From NCBI GenBank assembly GCA_034521225.1, contig JAXHMR010000014.1, positions 1-64,000 of the forward strand: a stretch of DNA of 64,000 nucleotides. The letters are read 5' to 3'. This stretch comes from Woeseia sp034521225. GTDB lineage: Bacteria > Pseudomonadota > Gammaproteobacteria > Steroidobacterales > Woeseiaceae. Made by a program: the position numbers and the translations under genes. The notes below the pieces were generated by a model. It ran no database searches. It was not told the origin of the DNA and saw only the letters and a list, made by a program, of their open reading frames with translations. Positions 54,724-64,000 of this stretch are shown here, in pieces. Numbering within the stretch: the first letter of the stretch is position 1; each line of letters starts with the position of its first letter.

Positions 54724-55306
54724 TCAATCTCGCCACTTCGGTATGTCCGGAGGCTCGTAGTTCGCAAAACGCGACAGCAGGCGCGCCGGGTCCGTATCCA
54801 CCAGCAACATCGACCGGTGCTGCTTCCTGAGGAACGCCTCTGCTTCGGCGTGTACCAGGAACTGGATTAACGTCTGGTGCGGTAGCCGCGTAGGCGTTCC
54901 AGGGCGACCCGCAGGGTTTCTGCCGAAGCCGAGCTGCGCCCACGTCCAGTGTTTCTCGATGATTTCCTCGAGCGTGCCGAAAGCCCCTGGCAGTGCGACA
55001 AACCCGTCCGACAGTTCCGCCATCATCGCTTTTCGTTCCGTGCATCGACTGGACGACATGCAGCTCGGTAAGTGCCCGTGTGCGCCGACCTCCTTCCTGT
55101 TGCAGCGCGGCAGGTATGACGCCGATAACCCGCCCGCCACCGTCCAGCACCGCGTCGGCCAGGATGCCCATCAGGCCTTTGCTGGCGCCGCCGTAGACCA
55201 GCGTCAGGTCCTGCGCCAGCAACTCGCCAGCCAGTAATCTCGCCGTGGCCGCGTAATCCGGATGCGCGCCGGGCGACGAGCCACAATAAACACAAATCGC
55301 GCGCAT
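54724..55306 (-). CDS. LOG-family nucleoside 5'-monophosphate phosphoribohydrolase, one frameshift
   Basis: Rossmann-fold enzyme of the LOG/TIGR00730 family, which splits nucleoside 5'-monophosphates (AMP, cytokinin ribotides) into base and ribose 5-phosphate. CVYCGSSPGAHPDY and LVYGGASKGLMG are at the start. After a shift near 55090 come RKAMMAELSDGFVALPGAFGTLEEI, the PGGxGTxxE site with Ala at the second Gly, and the catalytic Arg and Glu intact. About 194 residues. The ATG at 55306 (or 55309) overlaps the stop of the phosphoribosyltransferase upstream, so the two are coupled. Confidence 0.85.
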
Positions 55307-55960
55307 CATGCGTCAGGCATCGGCGCCGTAGACGATGCTCGGACCGACTGCGGACGCTCGGTGCGCATTTTCCTCGCGTGTCGATGCGGTCAAGCTCGTC
55401 GAGGGAAATACCAGCCGTTGCCGCTGTCTCATGCAAATAGTAAGTTCCGGCTCGAGGTCGGGTTGCGTTTACGCGCGTTCGGCTTGTAGCGGTACCGCCC
55501 GTGCGGGATGTCTGCGGGCGTATTGTCACGCGCACGCTGCCGGATCTCGTTAATGACCGCGGCGAAGGTATTGCCGGTCTCGGATTTCATCGTCATCGAT
55601 GTGGTGGATACCGCGATCGTCGAAACGTATTTTCTGGATGATGTAGCTGAGACCGTGCACCGCCACCTCGCTGCGCTCGTCGACACCGGTATAAGAAGAC
55701 GTCCGGATGGCAATGTGATCGGCATCGACGCCGCAGTAGGACAGGATCTCCTGCACCGCCATGCCCACCGGCGTCCCGCCGCGCCAGATCGCGATAATCA
55801 TCGTCGGCTGGAAACCACTTTCGAGGATCCTGACGCCAAGGCGAAAGGAATCGGACAACAGGTCGTGTGCAGGTTCCGGATACCGGTTTCCAGTGCCTGT
55901 TGCTCCGCTGCGAATCCGTCCAGGGCGGTGAGGCAAACCGCCCGTGCAAACCAACCTCAT
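55306..55960 (-). CDS. phosphoribosyltransferase (COG2236-like), frameshifted
   Basis: Type I phosphoribosyltransferase, probably making a purine nucleotide from base and PRPP. AHDLLSDSFRLGVRILESGFQP and IIAIWRGGTPVGMAVQE match the divergent neighbour at 56011. The PRPP loop is broken by a shift near 55590 but is recovered as a GNTFAAVI segment. ARKRNPTSSRN and YYLHET follow after another shift near 55440. A third shift near 55360 lets it end at 55306 on the LOG start codon. The N-terminus is probably also frameshifted, so the start is uncertain. About 218 residues. Confidence 0.72.
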
Positions 55961-56010
55961 GTCGTTATAATGCCGGTCCGGGATTCTACATTACACGCCG
56001 CAGTAAACTC

Positions 56011-56619
56011 ATGGAAAAACGCTTTATCGCAGCAAATGACCTGCTGCTGGATTCGTTCCGCCTGGCTCGCGCGATTCATAAGTCGGGTTTCCAGCCGGAC
56101 TATCTCGTTGGATTGTGGCGTGGCGGCAGCGCCGTCGGCATCGCGGTGCAGGAAGGCCTCGAGCATTTCGGCACACCGACCGATCATATCGCGATTCGCA
56201 CGTCCTATTCCGGCCGGGCGAGCTATTCCGCGATGGTCGAAAAGGCCAAATCAATCCGGGTCCATGGCCTGCAGTATCTGCTTGAATCGGTCTGCTCGAA
56301 ACACTCGATGCTGATCGTCGACGACGTCTACAGCAGTGGCAACAGTGTCAAGGCCGTCATCGACCAGCTCGCACGCCGGGCGCGACGTAACCAGCCGCAT
56401 GACATCCGTGTTGCCGTTGTCTGGTATCGCCCGAATGAAGGCACGGTGCGCGAGCCGGACTATTTCGTGCACAAGACAGAAGACTGGCTGGTGCTGCCCT
56501 ATGAGCTGTCGGGCCTTACCGTCGCTGAATTGCAGGCCCACAAGCCGGAACTGGCACCCGTGGTGGACCGGTTGCGTGAGCTGGTGCCAGGCGCGAGGCT
56601 GAGATACGGCCGCGGTTAG
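56011..56619 (+). CDS. phosphoribosyltransferase (COG2236, hypoxanthine-type)
   Basis: 202-residue intact paralogue of the divergent gene to its left. It starts with EKRFIAANDLLLDSFRLARAI, then GLWRGGSAVGIAVQE, TDHIAIRTSYSGRASY and the PRPP-binding motif MLIVDDVYSSGNSVKAV near residue 110, and ends with DYFVHKTEDWLVLPYELSGL. Family members are annotated as hypoxanthine or xanthine phosphoribosyltransferases; the exact base is not known. Start codon ATG at 56011. About 50 bases separate the two divergent starts. It is convergent with the guanine deaminase gene. Confidence 0.85.
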   Translation: MEKRFIAANDLLLDSFRLARAIHKSGFQPDYLVGLWRGGSAVGIAVQEGLEHFGTPTDHIAIRTSYSGRASYSAMVEKAKSIRVHGLQYLLESVCSKHSMLIVDDVYSSGNSVKAVIDQLARRARRNQPHDIRVAVVWYRPNEGTVREPDYFVHKTEDWLVLPYELSGLTVAELQAHKPELAPVVDRLRELVPGARLRYGRG

Positions 56620-57935
56620 CCCGGATGCAGCCCGGCAGGCCACTGACGTAGGTTGCCGCAATCGCACGATCATCTGCCAGCATCATCAGCGCAAACATTC
56701 TCCCGGCGGCTGTTTGTGCCTTGCCAATACGGCGCGCCAGCAGCGACGTGGCCGTCGTATCAATAACGATGAAGTCAGCCTCCTTGCCGCTTGTGAAGTT
56801 ACCGATACGATCGTCCAGGTACAGCGCGCGCGCCGCACCGAGCGTTGCAAGATACAGGGCGCGCCACACAGGCAATGACTGCCCCTGCAACTGCAGCACC
56901 TTGTAGGCCTCGCTCAGCGTCCGCAGCAGGTTGAGTGTCGTCCCGCCGCCGACATCGCTGCCGATACCGGTACGAATGCCGTGCAGCCGCGCGGCTTCAA
57001 GATCAAACAGCCCGCTGCCCAAAAACAGATTCGATGTCGGGCAGAAAGCAATCGCCCCGCCAGCAGCTGCCAGTGTGCGGCGGTCCTCGTCATCTACGTG
57101 CCGGCGGTGTGCAAATACCGCGCGCTGGCGTAACAGGCCGTAGTGACGGTTAGACATCGAGGTAACTGCCGGCGCGTCCGGAACACTGCCTGCGGATCCA
57201 GTCCACTTCGTCCCCGTTTTCGCCAAGATGCGTGTGTACATGGACATCGGGAAACTCCGCCGCCAGACCAGGCGGCCAAGGGCGAGCTGCCGGGCTCGAG
57301 GTGGCGGCCAGGACGCGGCGTAATCGCGTAACCGAGGCGTCCCTTGCCGTGCCACTGCCGGATCAGCCGGCGGCTTTCTTCGATACCACCCGACGCATCG
57401 TCACGGAGTGCCTCCGGGCAGTTTTGATCCATCAGGACCTTGCCAGACAGAAGCCGCATACGAAAACGGTTGGCAGCCGTAGAAGGTCATTTACACGATT
57501 GTGGATGCACCGTCGCAAACGCCAGCGCCGTCGTCGTGCCGTTGGCAAGCAGCTGGCTTCACGAAAATTCTGCCGCATCCTCTGCATGCGCGCTGTCCCG
57601 CGAAATTCCTGCTCGGCGGGATCGTATCTGTTCGAGCCAGTCGAGCAGTTGCTCACCGTAGGCCGCGATCATGTCAATTTGCGGAAAGTGCACATGGCAG
57701 TCGATCAACCCCGGCATGATCAGCCGGCCGCTGTAATCGACAACCCCGGTATCATCATCCAGGCCCGCAAGCAGTTCGCTGGCCGGGCCGGCCGCGCGCC
57801 GTAGTGCCCATCCTCGACGAGCAGCACGCCATCGTCAATATAACAGACGGCGTCGTCATCAGTGCCGGACTGCGGCTCATCGAGGCAGTGAAACAACGAT
57901 GCGCGATAGGCGACCTTGGCCGGGCTCGCTGTCAT
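56620..57935 (-). CDS. guaD: guanine deaminase, multiply frameshifted
   Basis: Guanine to xanthine and ammonia, feeding the operon's xanthine dehydrogenase. The start (ATG 57935) has VAYRASLFHCLDEPQ and GVLLVEDG. The metal-site region and AAYGEQLLDWLEQ can be read around 57600-57680 in another frame. The C-terminal piece has FAHRRHVDDED, AFCPTSNLFLGSGLFDL and GIGSDVGGGTTLNLL, then GRMFALMMLADDRAIAATYVSG, where the family ends. Four or more frame changes; the stop near 56620 is inferred, since the frame runs on antisense into the phosphoribosyltransferase. About 438 residues. It overlaps allA by ATGA. Confidence 0.82.
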
Positions 57936-58445
57936 GGCGCCTGCAATTCGATGAAGTCGTCCAGCACATGCTCATCGCAGTTGTTGCCGCCACCGGCACG
58001 GGTCGATCAGCAGGAACTGCTGCCCGTCTTCCAGCGCAACAAGCGGCATATGCCACGTGCCACGGCGGTAATTGATGCCTTCGCCTGCGTTCGTGACAAA
58101 CGCGCACAGACCGGCCGCCTCTACCGACTCGGCGGGTGCCGCCACGACGACAACGAACCGGAACCCGGACAACGGTATGAAGGCCTGGCTGCCCAGCGGA
58201 TGCCGCTCGACCATGTTGAAGCGGTACGGCAGGCGTGTCGCCGCGCGGCTCTGAACGATGCTGACTGCGAGGCGGCCACCGTCGCGCGGATCAATATCCA
58301 GCGCCGCCAGGTCGTTGTAGCGCGCAAACCGCGCCTCGTTCATCGCGCTCCGTTCGGAGCGGCCGGCCGCGATGACATCGCCGAACGGCGCAAAGCGCTC
58401 CGCGGTAATCGGCAATGGTTTCAGTATGTGTGCGGTCGTTGTGCG
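57932..58445 (-). CDS. allA: ureidoglycolate lyase, one frameshift
   Basis: Ureidoglycolate to glyoxylate and urea, the last step of this purine pathway. It has PITAERFAPFGDVI near the start, NEARFARYNDLAALDI, HPLGSQAFIPL (metal or active-site region) and GINYRRGTWHMPLVAL. A one-base shift near 58010 gives the typical end NNCDEHVLDDFIELQAP, whose stop overlaps the guaD start (ATGA). No good start codon is visible in frame, so the start is approximate and lies within the end of the allantoicase gene. About 170 residues. Confidence 0.85.
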
Positions 58446-59439
58446 TCCCTGACGATGCGGCCGAACAGGCGCAGCCGGCTGACGCCGCCGTCCGGAAATA
58501 TTGACAACCGGACATGGCTCACCGGCCCGGCGTCGGCAAGCTCGTCCATGAAGTAATGCTGCCGGTCCATATCGAGCTTGCTTTCGGGCAGCAGCAGCGG
58601 CCAGGACTCGCTGGCGGCAACAATATCCGGCGAACCGGTATCGACGGCGGCGGCCTGCAAGCTGGCGCGGTCCGGGTAATTGCCCTTGAAATGTGCCGTA
58701 TCGATTTCGACACGTTCGATGCGGCCCTTGTGTCCCATCGCCAGCACGCACCAGTCATTGCCGGGACCGCGGCGGCGCGCTGTCTCCCAGCCGTCGCCCA
58801 TGTTGATGCCGCGACCGGCGACATTGAGGTTGTGCATCGAGCCGAAATGCTCATCGCTCGCCGCCAGCGCGCGGCCGCCGTTCTCGACGGCGAGCAGGTC
58901 GATTACCTGGCTGCCATCGACGCTGTCCCAGGCGGGGCGCACCTCGCCGAACACCCGTAAACGTGCAACGCCGCCATCCGGGAAGATGTTGAGCCGCAAG
59001 TGCGTGAACGCACGTTCGTTGTCAATCGCGAGCCAATGGTGTGCATCGCCCTTGAGCGGCACTTCGCCGAGCAGGGCTGCCATTTCACCGACTCTCCCGG
59101 CACCTCGTCGCTGCAGATGCAGCCGTCGAGTGACGCCGCCGGCGGGAAGTTGCCGGTAAAGTGACGCGTGTCAATGTCGACACCGCGAATGACGCCCGGT
59201 ATACCCAGCCGGACGATACAGAAGTCGTGTCCGGGCCCGCGCTTGCGGCGGGATTCCCAGCCATCCATCCATTTGCCGTGATCGTCGTACTTGTCCGCTA
59301 TGAAGACCGGTGCCGCCGGTTCGATCAGGCGCTCTTTCGCGCCGAAAAATTCGTCGTTTGCATACACGACACGCGTACCGAGCCTTGGGTGTTCCAGTGG
59401 CAGCCACTGGTGGAACGGATTGTGTTCACTGGCGGTCAT
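58421..59439 (-). CDS. allantoicase, one frameshift
   Basis: Allantoate to ureidoglycolate and urea. Two tandem allantoicase repeats are visible: KWMDGWESRRKRGPGHDFCIVRLG with VDIDTRHFTGNFPP in the first, and GDGWETARRRGPGNDWCVLAMG with EIDTAHFKGNYPD in the second. Both end with the beta-sandwich RLNIFPDGGVARLRVFG-type strand. One frameshift near 59090 separates the repeats. About 339 residues, normal. ATGA overlap with the uraD stop; the 3' end overlaps allA by about 25 bases. Confidence 0.92.
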
Positions 59440-59942
59440 TCCCGGTCGTCTCCCAGCGCAGCGAGACGCAAGCGCGCTATCTTGTGTATTTCGGCGATGG
59501 CCCGCTCAAATTCCTCGTCCGTGCTGTTTTCAAGACGCTGCTCGAACGCCGCCAGAATAGCGTGGCGGTTGCTGTCGCGCACGGCCATGATGAACGGAAA
59601 GCCGAACTTCTCACGGTATTTCTTATTGAGCGACTGGAAGCGTGCGAATTCCTCCGGCGTGCACTGGTCGATACCGGCACTCGCCTGCTCGTCGCCCGAC
59701 TCGGGTGTCAGCTCGCCGCCGATCGCCGCGCGACCCGCAAGATCAGGATGCGCGTTGATCAATGTGAGCTTTTGTTCATCGTCGGCGCGATCGACACAGC
59801 CGGCCATTACATCTGCGAGACTCCCGGGCGTTTCGGCATCCTCGAGAATGTCGAACGCCCGGGCGGCAACCCAGGGCGAGTGTTCGTAAATGCCACCGTA
59901 ACGGTGCACGAACGCGGCTTTGTCCGGACGTGACCCGCCCAT
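59436..59942 (-). CDS. uraD: OHCU decarboxylase
   Basis: 2-oxo-4-hydroxy-4-carboxy-5-ureidoimidazoline to S-allantoin. 168 residues, the usual single-domain length, intact. The catalytic His is in NAHPDLAGRAA, with the family GIDQCTPEEFARFQSLNKKYREKFGFPFIMAV given here by its core parts (TPEEFARFQSLN and KFGFPFIMAV). The ATG overlaps the PuuE stop (TGATG). Confidence 0.93.
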   Translation of the reverse strand: MGGSRPDKAAFVHRYGGIYEHSPWVAARAFDILEDAETPGSLADVMAGCVDRADDEQKLTLINAHPDLAGRAAIGGELTPESGDEQASAGIDQCTPEEFARFQSLNKKYREKFGFPFIMAVRDSNRHAILAAFEQRLENSTDEEFERAIAEIHKIARLRLAALGDDRE

Positions 59943-60861
59943 CAGCCGGTGCCTTCCGGCGGATGCTCGCGGCGCCAGTGTTCGGCGATATCAATGCGGC
60001 GGCAAACCCAGACATCGTCGTGCCTCATCGCATAGTCGAGAAAGCGTGCGACGGCGGCCATCCGCCCCGGACGGCCGGCCGGCGGCAGTGGAGGCCCACC
60101 GACATCATTTTCGGCGTGTCGGCACCTTCGGCGTACAGCACATCAAATGTGTCTGTCAGGTAGTCGAGAAACTGCGTACCGGAATTGAAGCCTTGCGGTG
60201 TGGCGAAGCGCATGTCATTGGCATCGAGCGTATACGGCACCATCAGCTGCGGTTCGTCGTACAGCAGGTTCCAGTACGGCAGGTCGTCGGCATAACTATC
60301 CGCGTTGTAGGCGAAACCACCCTCCTCGGCGACCAGCCGATGGCTGTTCGGGCTGCATCGGCCGAGATACCAGCCGCGCGGCCGCTCACCGGTGGCATTG
60401 CGATGCGTGTCGATCGCACGACGCAGGTGTTCACGCTCCGTGTCCTCGTCGATGTACTGGTAGTCGATCCATCGATACCCGTGGCTCGCGATTTCCCAGT
60501 CGGCCGCCCACATCGCATCCACCGCATCAGGGTTGCGCGCGAGCGCCATGGCAACGCCGAAAACCGTCACGGGCAATTCGCGCTCGGTGAAAAGCCTGTG
60601 CAGGCGCCAGAAGCCCGCGCGCGATCCGTACTCGTAGAGCGATTCCATGTTCATGTGGCGCATGCCGGCTACGGGCTGTGCGCCCACAATCTCAGACAGG
60701 AAGGCTTCCGAAGCGGCGTCACCGTGCAGCACGCAATTCTCGCTGCCTTCCTCGTAATTGATAACGACCTGCAGCGCAATGCGCGCGCCCCCCGGCCAAT
60801 TTGCATCCGGTGGTGCGCCGCCGTAGCCGCGGAGGTCGCGAGGATAGGTCGGGTCCGTCAT
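59942..60861 (-). CDS. puuE: allantoinase PuuE (polysaccharide deacetylase fold), one frameshift
   Basis: Allantoin to allantoate by the metal-independent NodB-fold allantoinase. YPRDLRGYGG at the start, VINYEEGSENCVLHGD, then ASHGYRWIDYQ and RPRGWYLGRCSPNSHRLV are typical. A one-base shift near 60075 restores the end: RMAAVARFLDYAMRHDDVWVCRR and HPPEGTG, with TGA overlapping the uraD start. About 306 residues, normal. It overlaps puuD by ATGA. Confidence 0.92.
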
Positions 60862-62051
60862 TCCCGGGACTCCGCGATGCCGCGATACCAGGCATCGACC
60901 AGTGCGCGTTCCTCGTCGGTCATGGCTGTCAGGTTGCCTATCGGCATGGATCTCAATACCACGGTCTGTTGGTGTATGCGTTCGGCTTCGGCCAGGATGT
61001 CGCTGTCGTCGTCCAGCACCACGCCCGCCGGCGGCGCCTGGAACCCGGGATGCACCGGCTGCCGGGCATGGCAGTTCACGCAGCGGTGTTCTATCACCGG
61101 ACGGACATCGTCAAGTGTAACGGCAATGCCCTCTGATATCGTCGGCCGGGGCGCCAGTACAAACGCCGTTCCGAGCAACAAGGCGGCGGCGGCGGCAAGC
61201 GGCCACGGCGACGCCCTGCCACTGTGCCTCGCCACAAACCAGGCCCGGATCAGCGCACCGGCCAGTGACAGCGCGACCAGTATCAGCCAGTTGTAGCGGT
61301 GCGCGTAGGTCAGCGCATAGTGATTGCTGATCATGACGAACAGCACCGGCAACGTGAAATAGGTGTTGTGCACCGAGCGCTGCTTGGCCCGCCGTCCGGG
61401 CGCCGGATCCGGTGCTTCACCGCGCGCGGCCGCGCTAACCATCGCGCGCTGTCCGGGCATGATGACGAAGAACACGTTCGCGACCATGATCGTACCGAGT
61501 ACGGCGCCATAGTGAATGTAGGCACCGCGCCCGCTGAATACCTGGCACAGGCCCCACGCCAATGCGGCTGTCAGCACGAACAGCACGGCGCCGAGCGCGG
61601 CGTCGTTATTGCCAAGGGGCGACCGGCACAGCAGGTCATAGACCACCCAGCCGGCAACAATGGCTGCCGCGCCGATGCCGATAGCAGCCGTGACTGACAG
61701 TTCCGCCACCGAGCGATCAATGAGGTAAATCTCCGCGCCATACCAGTAAATCAGCGACAGCAGGAACATGCCGGACAGCCAGGTGCTGTACGCCTCCCAC
61801 TTGAACCAGTGCAGCGTCTCGGGCAACTGTGGCGGGGACACGCGGTATTTTTGCGCGTGGTAGAAACCGCCGCCGTGCACGGACCACAATTCGCCGCCGA
61901 CGCCTTTTTCCTCGTCGGCGTGCTCGCGCGGCGCGACCAGGTGATTGTCGAGCCAGATGAAATAGAACGACGCGCCGATCCAGGCAATGCCGGTGACAAA
62001 GTGCACCGAGCGGCCGAGCAGGTTCAGCCAGTCAACGATGTATGCTTCCAT
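60858..62051 (-). CDS. puuD: urate hydroxylase PuuD with C-terminal cytochrome c domain
   Basis: Membrane protein that oxidises urate to 5-hydroxyisourate and passes electrons to the respiratory chain, in place of oxygen-using uricase. Eight or nine helices are visible, with the conserved RSVHFVTGIAWIGASFYFIWLD at the start and HGGGFYHAQKY, MPGQRAMV and SNHYALTY later. The C-terminal cytochrome c domain has the haem site CVNCH near residue 327. About 397 residues, normal, intact. The ATG at 62051 matches the family start; upstream codons are not conserved. ATGA overlap with puuE. Confidence 0.92.
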   Translation of the reverse strand: MEAYIVDWLNLLGRSVHFVTGIAWIGASFYFIWLDNHLVAPREHADEEKGVGGELWSVHGGGFYHAQKYRVSPPQLPETLHWFKWEAYSTWLSGMFLLSLIYWYGAEIYLIDRSVAELSVTAAIGIGAAAIVAGWVVYDLLCRSPLGNNDAALGAVLFVLTAALAWGLCQVFSGRGAYIHYGAVLGTIMVANVFFVIMPGQRAMVSAAARGEAPDPAPGRRAKQRSVHNTYFTLPVLFVMISNHYALTYAHRYNWLILVALSLAGALIRAWFVARHSGRASPWPLAAAAALLLGTAFVLAPRPTISEGIAVTLDDVRPVIEHRCVNCHARQPVHPGFQAPPAGVVLDDDSDILAEAERIHQQTVVLRSMPIGNLTAMTDEERALVDAWYRGIAESRE

Positions 62052-62062
62052 AAGGCTTGTTG

Positions 62063-63129
62063 TTATTGTCGCAGTGTGTGCACGCGGGCGGTGCCGGTCG
62101 CTGATTGTAGTCGTTCGCGGCGGCGCAGTATGTCGGCCGCCACGGCTATGGCAATCGCCGCCGGCTGTTTGGCGCGGATGCCACTGACACCGATCGGACA
62201 GCTCAGGCGCTTGAGTTCCGTATCCGAAAACGCTTGCACACGCAGCCGCTTTTCGAAGCGCCGGCGTTTCGATAGCGAGCCGATCAGCCCGCAATACGCG
62301 AAATCGCGACGCGCAAGCACCGCGGCGCAAATTGCCAGGTCAATGGCATGACTGTGGGTCATGATCAGCACGAATGTCTGCCGGGGCAGCGCGGCCACCT
62401 CCTGCGCCGGGTCCGGTGATTCAATCAACTGCACATTGCCCGGTGGATGCGCCGGGAAAATCCGACGCCGGCTGTCAATCCATCGAACGTTGCAGTTGAG
62501 CCCGGACATCACGTGCACCACGGCACTGCCGACGTGCCCGGCACCGAAGACGGCGATATCGAAACCACTGTCGGCGTAGGGTTCAATCAGCAGGAAGTCC
62601 TGTGAGCGGCCCGGCGTGTCGATGCGAGCGGCCGGTGCCCTCGCCAGCAGCAACTCCCGCGCTTGCACACATGCCGCGGAGCCGGATTGGCCGGCATCAG
62701 TGCCCGCCGCGGTGACAAGTTGCCGGAGCGGGCGCCCGGCCGCATCGAGCTGCCGTCATCGAGCGCAACCGCTTCCCGGCTGCGCCAGTGTCCGAGCAGC
62801 TCTCGCGTCCAGCGCGTGCCGGTGGTCACGCGCTCGAACAGCACGTCAACGACCCCACCGCAGCACTGCCCGCAATTCGGCCCGAGCGGGAACCGGCGCA
62901 AGAAACCGGCATCATCCGCATCGACGCCGAGCAAGCGGGCAGCGATCTTCAGGCATTGGTACTCGAGTTCGCCGCCGCCAACCGTGCCGCTGGCTTCGGC
63001 CTCCATCACCAGCATGCTTGCGCCGACTTCACGCGGCGCGGAGCCACGCACACCGGCGACGGTCACGAGCACTGCCGTGCCCCCGCCACGCTGCAAGCGG
63101 TCGAGTTCCGGCAACCAGTCAGTCATCAT
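62063..63129 (-). CDS. xdhC: xanthine dehydrogenase accessory protein XdhC, one frameshift
   Basis: Binds molybdenum cofactor and helps its sulfuration and insertion into xanthine dehydrogenase. The N-terminal domain has GVRGSAPREVGASMLV, GGGELEY and the Cys-containing PLGPNCGQCCGG. The C-terminal Rossmann domain has DIAVFGAGHVGSAVV, MTHSHAIDL and YCGLIGSLSKRRRF. One frameshift near 62690. About 355 residues, longer than some but usual for the two-domain form. The start overlaps the xdhB stop by 11 bases; puuD starts 11 bases after its stop. Confidence 0.9.
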
Positions 63130-64000
63130 CGTCACCGTCATCGCGGACAGCGGTGATTGCCTTCAGCACCGCTTCGGGCGTCGCCGGCGCCTGCAGCGGC
63201 GGCCGGCAGCCCGCCGGCCCGGTACTGGCCACGGCATCGCGCAGTGCGAGGAACACCGACAAACTGAGCATCAACGGCGGTTCGCCGACGGCCTTGGAGC
63301 GGAAGATCGTTTCCTCGCGATTGTGGCCCGATTCCAGGATCTGCACGCGAAAATCGAGCGGCATGTCCGAGCTGACCGGAATCTTGTACGTCGATGGTGC
63401 ATGCGTCGTCAGGTTGCCGTCGGCGTCCCAGCAAAGCTCTTCTGTCGTCAGCCAGCCGGCGCCCTGTATGAATCCACCCTCGATCTGGCCCATGTCGATC
63501 GCCGGGTTCAGTGACTTGCCGCAATCGTGCAGGATATCGACGCGGGTCAGCCGGTATTCGCCGGTCAGGGTATCGATGACCACCTCGGACACCGCGGCGC
63601 CGTAGGCAAAGTAATAAAACGGGCGGCCACTGAACGTGCTGCGGTCATAGTTGATCTTCGGCGTGCGATAGTAGCCTGTGGACGACAATGAGATGCGCCC
63701 AAACCAGGCGAGATGCACGAGTTCCCGCGAAGCCCAGTGTCTCGTTGCCGATTTGTACCGTGTTGTTCGCAAAAACCACTTCCGCCTCGGGCACTTTGAA
63801 GTGTTCGGCGGCAAACCGTACCAGGCGTGTCTTTACCGTGCGCGCCGCCGCCTGCGCCGCCTTGCCGTTCAGGTCGGAACCGCTGGATGCGGCCGTTGCC
63901 GATGCATTCGGAACCTTGCTGGTGTCCGATGCGGTAATCTTGATGCGGTCGAAATCGATCTGCAGTTCGTCGGCGACGACCTGGGCCACTTTCGTAAAAA
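63119..64000 (-). CDS. xdhB: xanthine dehydrogenase molybdenum subunit XdhB (C-terminal part), one frameshift
   Basis: C-terminal third of the large molybdopterin subunit; the gene continues beyond the right edge. TKVAQVVADEL and ASDTSKVPNASATAASSGSDLNG are Mo-cofactor-binding blocks. YFAYGAAVSEVVIDTLTGE and DCGKSLNPAIDMGQIEGGFIQG follow, and the catalytic Glu is in FRSKAVGEPPLML near the end. A shift near 63720 is needed. It oxidises hypoxanthine and xanthine to urate. The small FeS/FAD subunit XdhA would be expected just outside the window. Confidence 0.92.

Overview
The window reads as chromosome of a high-GC, aerobic, respiring Gammaproteobacterium. Evidence: an NAD-linked molybdenum formate dehydrogenase of the Fds type, a HiPIP, a periplasmic sulfite dehydrogenase, PuuD-type urate oxidation, the five-step Hut pathway, MoxR/Bat genes and CRP-type and HutC-type operators. 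The dispersed REP-like repeat (core gtcatcgcgaggagcgcagc) also fits. A marine benthic lineage near Woeseiaceae would suit the gene set, but that is only an inference. No rRNA, tRNA, CRISPR array or complete mobile element is visible.

Layout. 0-10 kb: a decayed DUF222/HNH gene with a REP copy in its reading frame; a P1 (DmpA-like) peptidase and a Na+/solute symporter; a divergent fused 5-oxoprolinase/hydantoinase; a lone contractile tail sheath protein. 10-20 kb: D-cysteine desulfhydrase-like enzyme, L,D-transpeptidase with a coupled 45-codon gene, M48 protease, SohB, LipA, an OmpA-like protein, a hydrolase, a HAD phosphatase and glyoxalase I. 20-27 kb: a six-gene operon moxR-DUF58-DUF4381-batA-batBC-batD. 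27-32 kb: DUF192, aromatic aminotransferase, metallo-beta-lactamase-fold protein, HiPIP, and a peptidase-like protein lacking the catalytic Glu behind a CRP-type promoter. 32-38 kb: fdhD-fdsG-fdsB-fdsA. 38-48 kb: histidine utilisation, with hutI divergent from hutF-hutC-hutU-hutH-hutG; the last overlaps a sulfite dehydrogenase pair. 48-55 kb: nitroreductase, thiolase, transporter, lytic transglycosylase, kinase and a LOG-family nucleosidase. 55-64 kb: two divergent purine-type phosphoribosyltransferases, then a tightly overlapping purine-degradation operon (xdhB-xdhC-puuD-puuE-uraD-allantoicase-allA-guaD) running off the right edge.

Together these genes turn nitrogenous compounds (histidine, purines, perhaps pyroglutamate and peptides) into ammonia, urea, glutamate and glyoxylate, and pass electrons from formate, sulfite, urate and xanthine to NAD or c-type cytochromes.

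Caveat on quality: roughly half the genes need one or more single-base frame corrections to read as full-length proteins, including several pairs of compensating shifts inside conserved domains. Catalytic motifs are nearly all intact on both sides, so I read most of these as assembly or sequencing indels, not genuine pseudogenes. Where coordinates span several frames, the evidence says so.
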